In this document: positions 11,053 through 23,345 of the stretch, one piece after another
Numbering within the stretch: position 1 is the stretch's first letter
Layout of the letters: every line of letters starts with the position of its first letter
Origin: Dryomyza anilis
Taxonomy: Eukaryota; Arthropoda; Insecta; Diptera; Dryomyzidae
Assembly: GCA_951804985.1 (NCBI GenBank)
Contig: OX638134.1
Span: 81,819,679 to 81,883,678 of the forward strand
DNA length: 64,000 nucleotides
Direction of reading: 5' to 3'
Position numbers and translations under genes: made by a program
The notes under the pieces: generated by a model
The model's database searches: none
The model's input: the letters and a program-made list of their open reading frames with translations, nothing else
Told to the model about the DNA's origin: nothing

Positions 11053-12589
11053 TGGGGATATATTTGACTTCAGATCACGAGGTATACGTGCCATGTCACA
11101 TTTTTGATTTTAGGTGCTAACATTTTTGATTTTTGGTACTGGAAACTTATTAATTTTTTAGCACATCCCGACCCTTTCTGTGGACACGTGGCATGGCATT
11201 TTTGTGGGTATTTAAATTTTATTGAGCTGTCTAAAATTATACGTATATTTTGAGCATCATTTTTTTGGGAGTAAGTCAAGTAACCATAGCTGCCAACTTT
11301 GTCAGATAAATCTACTTTGTCAGATTTTTTAATTGCCGGTATATAAAAGATATCTGATCAGATTTTTAATTCCGTGTAAGATTTTTCTTACAGAAAAGAT
11401 TTTTTAATTCTCACACAGGTTTTTTTTTTTTATTTTTGTATATTTCTTAGTAAAATTCTTGAATTACTACTGAATTTAATGTATTATCTTTCAAGACAAA
11501 TGCGATTAATTTTAATATTTATTATTTAAATTATATTTAATATTGACAACACCATATTTTTTGTGTTTTTATCTATTTTAGATTTTTTGTGAGATTATTT
11601 GTGGTATTTTTTATTGTATGTGCGATGTTTGTAACATTTTTCGGAATTTCAGATTTTTGGTAGATTTTTTAATGCATGAGAGATTTTTCGTCAGGTTTTT
11701 TAATTGCAAAAATCTGTCAATAGATTTTTTGAACTACACACAGAAAAAAAAGTGTGCAAATATAACTAAAATGTTAATCAATCCAATTAATTTTTAATTG
11801 AAACTCAGCCGATGTAACTTTTAGTAGCATCGAATCCCATATTCGTAATAATGAGAATATGTTAATTGGAGAAACTTTAATTAATTTTTTGTCATATTAA
11901 TATTAAAGTTGTTTTATATATTATATTTTTTATTGGGAATTTTTAAATCATTAATTAAGTTATTAGTAACATCAATTAAAAATTTCATTCGATAGAAATT
12001 GGATCAATTAAATATTTTGTTAAATTAAATAAAATATTTGTCGAATAGAAACATATGAAAATAAAAATAATTTAATTCAATATATAACATAAAATAAATA
12101 TTAAATAAGTATTTATACTGTTTGATATGCTTTGTAAAATTCTTTCAACCTAATGAATGTTTTACCGAAGTCAGTTTTCACAACTTCTACAGGGGGGCCA
12201 ATTAATTGAGTCAAACATAAAATTTGATATTGATGTTTGTTCAAATTTTTGACCTCAAAAATAAATTGAGCCATTTAATGCTTTAATAACATAACATACA
12301 CTAAATAATGCAATATCCTGTTTTAAAATAACAACGTAGAAGAAAATAATGTTAGTAGAAACTGAACGACGCCGCCGACGCACGAGACGCACGAGACGCA
12401 CAAACAAAAAACAAAATGAAATCGAGAAGAAAAAAAACAGTGTTGTAATTTAAGAAAATGGATAAATCAAAAGTAACAAATAAAAGTAGTTAATACTATT
12501 AAAGATAGTTGTATTGAAATTATATTAAATTAATTCCTATTAATATTTTAATTAAAAAATGTGTAAATACAATTTCCCAGGTAGAAATT

Positions 12590-12970
12590 AACAACTGGGC
12601 CAGCGTTGGCGCAGTACTGGCGCCAGTATTGCCAATGCTGGCATCCAATACTGGCCCGGTTGTTCGCCAGTACTGTGCCAGCGTCGAAATGATAACGTCG
12701 GCAGGAGCTGGGCCCAATTGTTCTCCCAGTACTGTCACAACGCTGGCAAACACTAATGCCAGTGCTGGCCCTGTTATTCGCCAATATTGTGCCAGAGTCG
12801 GAATGACTCAGTACTGGCACAACGCTGGCAAACACTAATGCCAGTGCTGGCCCCCTTATTCGCCAGTATTGTGCCAGAGTTCGAATGATAGCGTCGGCGG
12901 GAGCTGGGCCCAATTTTTCTACCAGTACTGGCACAACGCTGCCAAACTCTAATGCCAGTGTTGGCCCATA
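12590..12970. repeat. Left subterminal GCCAGTACTGG motif array of element C
   Basis: Irregular direct and inverted copies of GCCAGTACTGGC, CACAACGCTGGCAAAC and CTAATGCCAGTGCTGGCC. The largest repeated blocks are about 75-130 bp. GC content is far above the surroundings. Such motif clusters inside transposon ends usually serve as transposase binding sites; that role is inferred here. Confidence 0.7.
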
Positions 12971-13149
12971 GTTATACCTAATCTAAATCTAAATATTATT
13001 TAAAACATATAATATATATTGAATTTTTTTTTAATATATATCATTAAATAATTTTGTATAAAAAAACATAGATGTAGTGTTTAAAAAACAAAAGTTAATA
13101 ACAATGTAATAAATATTTTTATATAATAACTTGTGTTTATTTATATTTT

Positions 13150-15570
13150 AAATTTTAAATTTTATATTTTATATTTTATATTTTATATTTTATATTTTAT
13201 ATTTTATATTTTATATTTTATATTTTATATTTTATATTTTATATTTTATATTTTATATTTTATATTTTATATTTTATATTTTATATTTTATATTTTATAT
13301 TTTATATTTTATATTTTATATTTTATATTTTATATTTTATATTTTATATTTTATATTTTATATTTTATATTTTATATTTTATATTTTATATTTTATATTT
13401 TATATTTTATATTTTATATTTTATATTTTATATTTTATATTTTATATTTTATATTTTATATTTTATATTTTATATTTTATATTTTATATTTTATATTTTA
13501 TATTTTATATTTTATATTTTATATTTTATATTTTATATTTTATATTTTATATTTTATATTTTATATTTTATATTTTATATTTTATATTTTATATTTTATA
13601 TTTTATATTTTATATTTTATATTTTATATTTTATATTTTATATTTTATATTTTATATTTTATATTTTATATTTTATATTTTATATTTTATATTTTATATT
13701 TTATATTTTATATTTTATATTTTATATTTTATATTTTATATTTTATATTTTATATTTTATATTTTATATTTTATATTTTATATTTTATATTTTATATTTT
13801 ATATTTTATATTTTATATTTTATATTTTATATTTTATATTTTATATTTTATATTTTATATTTTATATTTTATATTTTATATTTTATATTTTATATTTTAT
13901 ATTTTATATTTTATATTTTATATTTTATATTTTATATTTTATATTTTATATTTTATATTTTATATTTTATATTTTATATTTTATATTTTATATTTTATAT
14001 TTTATATTTTATATTTTATATTTTATATTTTATATTTTATATTTTATATTTTATATTTTATATTTTATATTTTATATTTTATATTTTATATTTTATATTT
14101 TATATTTTATATTTTATATTTTATATTTTATATTTTATATTTTATATTTTATATTTTATATTTTATATTTTATATTTTATATTTTATATTTTATATTTTA
14201 TATTTTATATTTTATATTTTATATTTTATATTTTATATTTTATATTTTATATTTTATATTTTATATTTTATATTTTATATTTTATATTTTATATTTTATA
14301 TTTTATATTTTATATTTTATATTTTATATTTTATATTTTATATTTTATATTTTATATTTTATATTTTATATTTTATATTTTATATTTTATATTTTATATT
14401 TTATATTTTATATTTTATATTTTATATTTTATATTTTATATTTTATATTTTATATTTTATATTTTATATTTTATATTTTATATTTTATATTTTATATTTT
14501 ATATTTTATATTTTATATTTTATATTTTATATTTTATATTTTATATTTTATATTTTATATTTTATATTTTATATTTTATATTTTATATTTTATATTTTAT
14601 ATTTTATATTTTATATTTTATATTTTATATTTTATATTTTATATTTTATATTTTATATTTTATATTTTATATTTTATATTTTATATTTTATATTTTATAT
14701 TTTATATTTTATATTTTATATTTTATATTTTATATTTTATATTTTATATTTTATATTTTATATTTTATATTTTATATTTTATATTTTATATTTTATATTT
14801 TATATTTTATATTTTATATTTTATATTTTATATTTTATATTTTATATTTTATATTTTATATTTTATATTTTATATTTTATATTTTATATTTTATATTTTA
14901 TATTTTATATTTTATATTTTATATTTTATATTTTATATTTTATATTTTATATTTTATATTTTATATTTTATATTTTATATTTTATATTTTATATTTTATA
15001 TTTTATATTTTATATTTTATATTTTATATTTTATATTTTATATTTTATATTTTATATTTTATATTTTATATTTTATATTTTATATTTTATATTTTATATT
15101 TTATATTTTATATTTTATATTTTATATTTTATATTTTATATTTTATATTTTATATTTTATATTTTATATTTTATATTTTATATTTTATATTTTATATTTT
15201 ATATTTTATATTTTATATTTTATATTTTATATTTTATATTTTATATTTTATATTTTATATTTTATATTTTATATTTTATATTTTATATTTTATATTTTAT
15301 ATTTTATATTTTATATTTTATATTTTATATTTTATATTTTATATTTTATATTTTATATTTTATATTTTATATTTTATATTTTATATTTTATATTTTATAT
15401 TTTATATTTTATATTTTATATTTTATATTTTATATTTTATATTTTATATTTTATATTTTATATTTTATATTTTATATTTTATATTTTATATTTTATATTT
15501 TATATTTTATATTTTATATTTTATATTTTATATTTTATATTTTATATTTTATATTTTATATTTTAAATTT
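13150..15570. repeat. Perfect 7-bp satellite (TATATTT)n, about 340 copies
   Basis: About 2.4 kb of unbroken TATATTT units (AAATATA on the other strand). I see no variant unit between about 13,160 and 15,560; only the two edges are degenerate. Because 7 is not a multiple of 3, all three forward frames cycle through the same seven codons without a stop. This creates an apparent 846-residue frame that is not a gene. Homogeneity over this length suggests recent amplification. Array length in an assembly is uncertain. Confidence 0.97.
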
Positions 15571-15619
15571 ATATTTTATATTTTATATTATATATTTTAT
15601 ATTTTATACATATTTAAAT

Positions 15620-16117
15620 TTAATTGATGCAGGCATCTTTGATATGCTTCTCGGGCGTCAACATTTGTTTTGATGTGCTCGGCTGCTGCTCTGAGGCCTC
15701 CAACGCATTAGACAGTGTCGCTGCTTCGCGCTGTGGTGAGTTTCTAAAAACACTGTCCTGATCCCTATTGCTGACGCTACAACAAAAAAATGGAAAAAAA
15801 ATACATTTTCCAACAATAACAACAACATGCTCACCATCGCAGTGCCGCTGCGGAGGCGGCAGCAGCAACAGAAGCAGCGGTCAAAGCATTAGCATCACGT
15901 CGTCTCTTTTTACTGCTGCGCATGAGCCCGCCAGCGCTACGGTTTTTCGTTTTTTTCGCACGCGCCGCCGACACTGCGTTACTGGGCGACGTGTTACCGC
16001 TGTTGTCCAACAAACTGGTGCTACTCATGTCGGTATCGTCGCTGACAAGGCACCGCCGCCAACATCATGTTTCTCCTTGAGACCTTGGACTTTATCATAA
16101 ATGGAGCGATTATCATC
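15620..16117 (-). pseudogene. Captured 3' fragment of a spliced gene inside element C
   Basis: Two exon-like blocks. Block 16117-15835 starts after an acceptor (TTTGTAG) and encodes DDNRSIYDKVQGLKEKHDVG in one frame and MSSTSLLDNSGNTSPSN onward, with a basic SSKKRRRDAN stretch, in another. Block 15776-15620 encodes VSNRDQDSVFRNSPQREAAT to KHIKDACIN and a stop. The 58-nt intron (15,834-15,777) has intact GTGAGC and TTGTAG borders and keeps frame. The two frames in the first block do not join: a +1 shift near 16,030-16,060 breaks the reading frame. GC content is well above the flanks. No 5' exons are visible. I do not recognise the parent gene; it looks nuclear (Ser/Ala/Lys-Arg-rich). The retained intron means it was copied as DNA, not from mRNA. 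Confidence 0.55.
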
Positions 16118-16441
16118 CTACAAATTGCATAGCACTGCATCACTGCATTACCGATAACGTTCGCAAATTTAGTTTAGTCTTCCGATTTAGAGTGTGTGCG
16201 TATTTCGATTAAAATGGTGACTAAACTAAATTTTATCGACAGCGCAACAAAAAAATAAATAAACAAACAAACTTCAAAAAATTCAAAATCAAATCTTGCT
16301 TACCCAAAAAATATTTTTTTTTTAGCAAAGTGTTTTTATTTAATATAAAATTCATACACGTCCTAATATCTTTAACTCCGCACAATTGAATACACCACAA
16401 TTTATATCACTACGTATTAATGTTGGTACAACTTACCTGTA

Positions 16442-16733
16442 AGAATAATAGTTTGGCGCTAAAGTCCTGAAGAACTAAGGCCGAGCTCTGTCACTATTTG
16501 ATTTGTTCGTGTTATATTTGTACTGAAAGTGATGGGATCTACACGATTTAATGTGAATCCTAACGGCGGGGTAAGAGTTTTTCATTGGCAATGTTTTACT
16601 CTCGCAGAACAAATTCCATATTGCTCCCATATAGCGTTCGCACGCAGTGATTGTTACGTGCGACGCACGCTTGCTACTGGCGTAGCGCTAGCAGTAAATA
16701 CGGACCGCCAATGGTTTGCCTACGAGCCCTGAG
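16442..16733 (-). mobile_element. Headless SINE copy inside element C
   Basis: On the minus strand this matches the body of the SINE at 60,761-61,041: from the ACTCTCGCAGAAC / GGCAATGTTTTACTCTCG region to the AATAATAGTTTGGCGCTAAAG tail. The tRNA-like head is absent and an unrelated 90-bp middle is present. It marks an insertion later than the formation of element C, or carried along with it. Confidence 0.6.
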
Positions 16734-16744
16734 TAGGCCGTTGT

Positions 16745-17235
16745 GCCAGTATTACGTTGTCAAAATTGGCAACCTATACTGAGCAAGTACAGGCGAAGCT
16801 CTTGTAGTAAATACGGCCCAGTATTAGTATGACTAAGGGCCCAATAGTATGTCAGGTGTAAACCAGCATTGTGCCAGTATTGCACCAGCATTATTTTTCC
16901 AGAATTGGCAAACTGTACTGGGCGAGTACTGGCGAAGCGCTGGCAGTAAATACGGCCCGACATTGGCTTGAAGACGGGCACAGTACTATGCCAGTTGTAA
17001 ACCAGTGTTGTGCCAGTACTGCGCCAGCATTACGTTGCCAGAATTGGCAACCTGTACTGGGCGAGTACTGGCGAAACGCTGGCAGTAAATACGGTCCGAC
17101 ATTGGCTTGAAGACGGGCCCAGTAGTAAGCCAGTTGTAAACCAGCGTTGTGCCAGTACTGCGCCAGGACTGTATGCCTAGCATCGGCAACCAGTAGTGTG
17201 CCAGTACTGGGCCATTTGTTCCAGTACGGCAATTT
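16745..17235. repeat. Right subterminal GCCAGTACTGG motif array of element C
   Basis: Two to three imperfect tandem blocks of about 150 bp. Each contains TTGTGCCAGTACTGCGCCAGCATTA, GAATTGGCAACCTGTACTGG, GCGAGTACTGGCGAA and GCTGGCAGTAAATACGG-type segments. They are related to, but not identical with, the left array. Open frames in this stretch are by-products of the repeat. Confidence 0.7.
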
Positions 17236-17402
17236 CTGCCTGGGTAATGAATTAGTAAATACATTAATATTTTTAATTGGAATACGATTTTGTTTGCTAT
17301 TAATATCAATTGTTATATATACGTACAATATTTTTTTCTGTGTACCACTCTAAGAAAAACAGATTTTTTGTCAGAATTTAGGTTGACAGCTATGCAAGTA
17401 AC

Positions 17403-18353
17403 GAATACTTATTTGTTGAGTCTATTTTGTGCGTCACTATTTTGCAACTTAAAAGTTTTTGAATGAAAGAAATTGAATTAAACAGTCTTATTTTGGTGAG
17501 AATGGATTCTTTTCGACTTGTTTGTAAGACGTCGTTATTGACACTAATCAGATATCAATTAAAACCAATATTTTCGTATTAACATCGGCCAGATACAGTT
17601 AGTTATAGAAATAAGGGCTGACGGGTTTTTTTCCTGGGGCGCTCCAACATAAATAATAACTTATTTTATTAATTACTAATATTTGCAGGTTGTTTCTAGG
17701 CGTCAGCTAACTCTTAAGACCAATAACTAATTTAACCACTCATATCCGGACGTACGTCGCCCACCCATCCCTTTCGTTGAATGTCGAAAGGTGTTGCAAG
17801 GTCACTGCTCAGACATATAACTGATCTAATTCCTGCGAACCGACCGTAGTCCGTTCACCTGACCCCCAGTATCATTTCTATTATGGTCTTATTTAAATAT
17901 TGTGGGGTCCTGAAAATTTGTATGGATTTTTCTATTTCGATTTTGCCACGCCCTTTCTTTTAGGAGAAATGAATTTTTAAAAATAGTTTTCGATTTTTAC
18001 GTGAAACCACGTCTCCTTGAGGTAACTTTATATTTTTGTAATTTTATACATATTTTTCCACATGGTGTGATAATATTTTATTTCTGAAAATGCTTCGATA
18101 TTCGTTGTTCTCCGCCCCTTTTAGGCGGCGTAGCATTTTTATTATTAATCATAAACTTCTACAGAATTAAGTTTGAATTTCATGAATAGTTTGCATTTAT
18201 TTGTCTAATTTATGTATGTACATGTTTATCTAACTCAAGACTTATTAACCAAGTAGGCTAATGAAAGCAGTATATGTAGTACTTTCAAAGGTATCACGAA
18301 AAATTTGCAACCTCTTTCTTCCTTGTCACATAATTCTCACTATCAGTTTCCAT
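17403..18353. other. Spacer and 3' UTR of the four-TM gene
   Basis: No exon is seen. A minus-strand AATAAA at 18,196-18,201 lies about 155 nt past the stop at 18,354. A GC-richer block at 17,690-17,880 is unassigned and could be an old transposon fragment. Confidence 0.4.
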
Positions 18354-21300
18354 TTAATATCTAGAATAAGAATTAGGCTCCTGAATGTTCATCTCATTTG
18401 CGGAACGGTCTTTTCGTTGCGGATGTAGGGTATAGTCGGGTTCTGGCAATTCTGGATAAACGTTCGATTGAATCGTTGGCAATTGCGAGGGTACAGGACG
18501 ACGTGGAGGCAATGGTTTGCCGCCTAACATGCTGGTATAGGACCAGGGCAACTGGCTGCGCAATTCATCGCTGACACGGTTATTGGGGTCCGGAGTTGAA
18601 TAACGATTGTTTAGTGGGGAAATTGCAGATAGTTCCGGTGAAATGGGGCGTGTTTCCGTTTGTGGATAGTCGAGTCTATCCGGATGTGTATCAGCATTGC
18701 GATAAGTGGTAAAATCATTTGTGCTGCTGGTTTGACGACTGGGTGCATTTGAACGTGTGGTGTCGGTGCCAATGCTGGCGTTGGGCGAAGGCGCACTGGG
18801 ACTTGATTCGCCAACGGGTGCCTTTAGAGGTTCGAAGGTGCGTCTGTCGACTCTGGGATACAATTGCTGTTGGGGTTGTTGTTGCTGCTGGGGTTGTTGT
18901 GACTGATAAGAACTTTGACGTTGCAATTCAACAGCAGATTGTATGGGCAGGGGTTTGGGCCGTATTTGTTGAGGTTCTTGTTCCGCAAATTGTACATAGG
19001 GTACTTGTTGTTGTTGTGGTAGTGGTTGCTGCTGTTGTTGCTGTACTGAAATAACTGGTGTTGCCTCCCGCGGTGCAATATCAGCCTTAGCTGCGGCAAT
19101 GGATGCATCTATTCTGCGTTTTTCAGCGGTTGTCTGTAAATAAAAGTTAAAATATTGTTAAAATATGTTTATATATTAGAAAATGTTTCTAATTGATAAC
19201 AGATAAAAAGAAAAAACTAAAAGGTTTTTGTTGACATAAGAAGCATTTAAAATTAGTAATGTTTTTGAATTAGCTTTTAAAACTCTGTTCAGATTTATAT
19301 AATTAGTTCTAATGGTTTTTAATATAATATATTATTTTACGATACAATTTAAAGGGTCTTTAATTATATAAATAAAAATTACCAATGGATATATCTAAAT
19401 ATTTTAATGGTTCTAATTAAATAATAAGCCTTTGACCTAGTTCAATTTTTCTGCTTACAAAATTTTACTTGAGTTTCCAATTTTTTAAATTCTATCCGAA
19501 TTTCACTATCAATCGAAACACAAATATTTGACAATAAAAATCAATTTAATTCATTTCACAAACCTTAAACATATTGTTTTTTATTTAAAAATCGAGTTCT
19601 GCACCAAAAATAAACAAAATCGATCGAATTTAAAAATGAATATCAATCAAAAGTTATTTTTAAAATTATTTTAAAGTTGTACATATGTTAATAGGTTTTA
19701 AGATTATGAAATGAATACAAATGAAAAATAGAAAATAACCACAGAATTATCTAAATATTTTTAAACTTACCCTTTTGGCCAAAACATTGGACAGTGACAG
19801 ACAGAATATGGTTCCGAATATATTCAGCAGCCATATCAAGACCACACGCGAACTTATACAGGTCATAACAACGGCTGGTGTTATGAAGTAGGCATCAAAA
19901 GTACTCAGATAACTTAACACTTTGCTATCCGTAATTGTTGCGCCAACATAGGATAAAGTTTCACTAGAAGACTAAAGAAATTTCGTCAAAATTTATAATT
20001 TATAAAACTTAATTCAAGGATTCGACATTTTAAACCAGCACATTAAGGTCCAGTTTTTCAGTCACATTTTCAACTATTTTGTTTTGATTTTTCCGAACCC
20101 TGATTTATAAAATTGTTCACTTACTGTTGTATTAATGATGTCATGCACAAAAAAACCTGTGGCTACCGCATCCAATATGCTGCCGGCAATTATAACCAAA
20201 AACCAAGGCCAGTAACAGAGACCAGAAATAGTTTTCGTAACTTTACCACATATTGTAGCTAAAAATAAAAATAGTTTTAGTTTATGATTTATATTTTTGA
20301 ATGAAAAAAAACTCACTTAACACCAACAATGAAGTTATAACCCATAGTGCGCTAATTGTCGCATAAGTTATTAGGAAAATGTTCATTCGGTTCGTTATTT
20401 GATACGATTTATCCCAGTTCATTTCAATTTCGTAAACAGCTTCGGCGCCACCAAGACTGGCACTAATAGAAGGATTGCCACATTCTTTATCTAAAAAGGG
20501 ATTTTCAAATTTCAATGTTTATTAAGTTTATACCAAGACGGTCTATTTTAAATTTTAAATAATTTATGAACTAATGATGTAAAAATTAAAAATTTTGTAT
20601 AATTTGCTATTTGAAGAATGGACGTTTCAATTGACCAAAAGTTAAGTTCATTCCAAGTCAGTTTATTGTAAATTAAACATTAAAATAAGAAATTATGATG
20701 TTCAAATTTCAAATTCTGTAAAACTTTATATTGAAGAATGGGCCTCAATTAAACCCATTCAATATCATAAACTCTTCCAACATTCCATTGTAATTATCTA
20801 AAAAATAAAATATCAAATACGAGAATCGAAAAAAAGTGAATGTAGAACTAATTTACCAACTTTTAAAATAAAAAATTTCCACATTATTTTAAAATCTTTC
20901 CAACAATTTGTAAAAATTTCAATTTGTTAGTCAATATATTAATTCACGGTGAATTTTATTTCTTTTATAACACAATGTTATCATAAACGATCTGTCATTA
21001 ACAAGTTTTTGTCATAACAATTTGATTGATTTCACACCAACATTTCGGAATGATTCATTCAAGTGTGGCCAATAAGTAGAGATTAGAAATTATATCTACA
21101 TGTAGAAAATGTGATATTTTTGTCATAATTATTATAGATACTATAAAGACTTTTGTTAACAAGATATTAGTGCATATCTTTTAAAGAATTGTTTTGTATA
21201 ACATGTGTTTGGCCGGTTTAAAATCTTATAAATTGTACACTAGAGTTCTAAGGCCCAGTTATTCAGTCACATTTTCAAATTAAACGTAATTTAATGTATA

Positions 21301-22372
21301 GGCAATATATCACAAATAATGAAATGCCTTATTAACTGATTAATAATTGTCTATCTATCTGTAAAATTGAAAGACATTCGTACGTTTTTATTATGAATTG
21401 AAGACGTTTTAAATATTTGAAAAGGTTAAACTTAGTTTAAACTTGCACTGTAAAACTAGGCATAAGCAATACATTTTAGCATAATGTAGATATTACATTA
21501 AAATATAATGTACTTGACACTTATTGATTTAAAAGTATTTAAAAATATACTTTTTGCTATTTTTAATATAATTTTTTAGTATTTAATGGTATTTACTGAT
21601 TAATTTATTCTATTGACAAATTTTAAATGCAAAAACTATTGAAATATGATCCACATACTATTAACTGCATGGTATTGTAGAAAAATAAATAGTATTAATT
21701 ATTTTTCAATAGTTTATTCTATTATTTAATGGTATTCAACTGACAATAAAAAATAATTTGTTCTATTGACTACATTTAATAGAAAAAACTATTGAAATAC
21801 CTTCTAAAAACTATTTATTTGATGGTATGTTTCTGTGCGCATATAATCTACGCACTATAATTAAAAATTTGATATACCAAGTTATAAAAGTTCTTGTTTA
21901 CAAATCCCACACCTTCTATACTTCATATGAATTAGATAAAGTTAGATAGACAATAGACAATTTCGAAATACTAACTTGCAAAGTATATTACATCAATTAC
22001 AAATTGAAACGGTTGAGTGTTTATATCATATCCCGCCTGCGACGCTGCTGTACATTTTTCCAAAGTGATTCCCCAAATTGACAGACCCAGATATACAACG
22101 CCTTGAAGCTGTAAAAAAATATGTTAAAATTTATTGCTATGAAAAATGTTATACTCGTTTTAGTTATCTATCGAATTTCAAATACAATGGTATAAATTAT
22201 AATTTTCTTGATTAGATATAGCAAACAATAATCAAAAGAACACAGCGCAAATATGCTTAATTAGTAGAGGAGGAGGTTTGCTGTGTCTTCAATCAAAACT
22301 TACCAATGTCACGACTGCCATAAAGAGTATAAAACATTTTGCGAAACCCGCATTGACGCCGGAATTCGACAT
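18354..22372 (-). CDS. Four-transmembrane protein with long Gln/Pro-rich cytoplasmic tail
   Basis: Six exons: 22372-22304, 22108-21976, 20490-20317, 20258-20125, 19971-19771 and 19133-18354, giving 496 aa; every junction is GT-AG and in frame. Hydrophobic segments lie at about 11-37, 101-125, 140-163 and 199-229. The first extracellular loop has paired cysteines (EKCTAASQAG, NKECGNPS). The N-terminus MSNSGVNAGFAKCFILFMAV has no cleavable signal. This layout resembles the insect tetraspan group that includes the septate-junction proteins pasiflora 1/2 and DUF4728 members, but those are much shorter. Residues 238-496 form a disordered tail with Gln runs (exon 6), proline-rich stretches (GGKPLPPRRPVPSQLP, possible SH3 ligand) and a terminal SYSRY. 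The protein is unnamed; membrane topology is confident, function is not. Confidence 0.82.
20491..21975. other. Intron 2 of the four-TM gene with MITE-like AATGGTATTT sequence
   Basis: A 1.5-kb intron. At 21,540-21,840 it contains repeated TTTAATGGTATTT, TTCTATTGAC and AAAACTATTGAAATA motifs. These also occur inside the CACCCAGAAAAAA elements at 28,225 and 37,054. I could not define ends. No exon is seen. Confidence 0.4.
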
Positions 22373-23340
22373 GTTGTCCGGTTTTTACACTTTACACTTT
22401 GTATTCGGTGTAGAAAGTATCCTTAAATGGTGCTATTAGCTGGACTAACAAAGAGAAAATATTTTAATAAGTTTGATAAATTAAATAAGCCACTAATACT
22501 GCCATATCTTATCTGAATTATTTTTTTTTCACACTTAGGAATTTTTGTTTTCCTGTTTTAAGTACGTATTTTGCTTTAAATTAATTTATTGAACTCTCTT
22601 ATATTAAAAATCACAAGTGCCATTTTTTGCATTTTTTTTTTCAAATAATAAAAAATATCACATTGCTTTCTTTACTCACACTGAAATCTCTTATCTATCT
22701 GAGTTTCACTTATCCAACTTATTATAAAATTAATAGCAAAATAAACCTCTGACCGTTTTGCGTTATTGGTCACTTTTTGCACCTATTATTACTAATGCCA
22801 GGCGTACCGCGTAACGTACTGGCAAACACTGAAATCGTATTGGGGCACATTGTCCATTCAGTGGGTAACCAGAGAAGTCTACATAATTTTCTTTAAACTG
22901 TGTTTTGTCAATTGCAGAGATATAGTATAGAATCCACCTCGATGATTTGCGATAAGATAATGATAAGGCAACTGTGGTAGGTAGCTATGTTATCAATACT
23001 TTCATTATTTTTTTTTTGCTAATATTTTTATTATTTTTTGTAAGTAATCACAATTAACTTAGTCATCGTTTCGTCGATGGAAAAGCCAGCCGAAAACTGA
23101 TAGGTATTATAATAGTATTTAAAATACTTCTTAATACTTATCAATGTCGAACGTATATAAATTCTTTAGTTGGTGGTAGAACTTAAATGCGGAATTGCAA
23201 TCAGAAATACGTTTATTCAAACGTTGATCTGAGCGCAATTTTAATAAAAATCTTTATTTTTAATATCTTTTAATATCTGTTAGCCTTCAATACCATTCTG
23301 TAGGGGTGCTTAAACATTCGACAATGCATACAAAATTCTT
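22373..23340. other. Promoter-side spacer of the four-TM gene
   Basis: No coding sequence is visible. The block 22,795-22,930 is GC-richer and has a GTACTGGCAAACAC string also common in element C. The rest is AT-rich and unassigned. Confidence 0.35.
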
Positions 23341-23345
23341 TTACT

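Larger units (their letters stand above)
12576..17244. mobile_element. Element C: 4.7-kb composite with CCCAGG ends
   Basis: Inverted ends: CCCAGGTAGAAATT on the left and AATTTCTGCCTGGG on the right. The empty-site copy at 10,951-10,966 fixes the insertion point to a TA (right TA kept; left now TT). Both flanks consist of clustered short repeats around GCCAGTACTGG, ACAACGCTGGC and AATGCCAGTGCTGGCC (12,590-12,970 and 16,745-17,235). The interior holds the 7-bp satellite, a spliced gene fragment and a truncated SINE. No transposase is recognisable, so it is non-autonomous or a type I cannot recognise. Confidence 0.75.
11737..17342. mobile_element. TA-target element B, copy 2 (middle shell)
   Basis: Starts CACACAGAAAAAAAA and ends TTTTTTTCTGTG, with TA on both sides (11,735-11,736 and 17,343-17,344). 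It aligns with copy 1 at 10,161-11,052 except for one uninterrupted block, 12,576-17,244, which is element C. It is inserted in the hAT-like element. There are no open frames of its own. Confidence 0.82.
11285..17394. mobile_element. hAT-like non-autonomous element (outer shell of the nest)
   Basis: The left end is CATAGCTGCCAACTTTGTCAG and the right end is its inverted match (GGTTGACAGCTATG). Both are flanked by a perfect 8-bp duplication, CAAGTAAC, at 11,277-11,284 and 17,395-17,402. An 8-bp duplication and a terminus of this form are typical of hAT elements. Only about 450 bp on the left and 50 bp on the right belong to this element; they are rich in AGATTTTTTAATT repeats. Everything between 11,737 and 17,342 is a later insertion. 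There is no transposase. Confidence 0.85.

Noticed and set aside
13133..15673. 846-residue reading frame
   Set aside because: It is the 7-bp satellite read as FYILYFI repeats; all three frames are equally open, and there is no gene signal.
16871..17328. Overlapping frames in element C right array
   Set aside because: By-products of the GC-rich tandem motif, present on both strands with repeated peptides.
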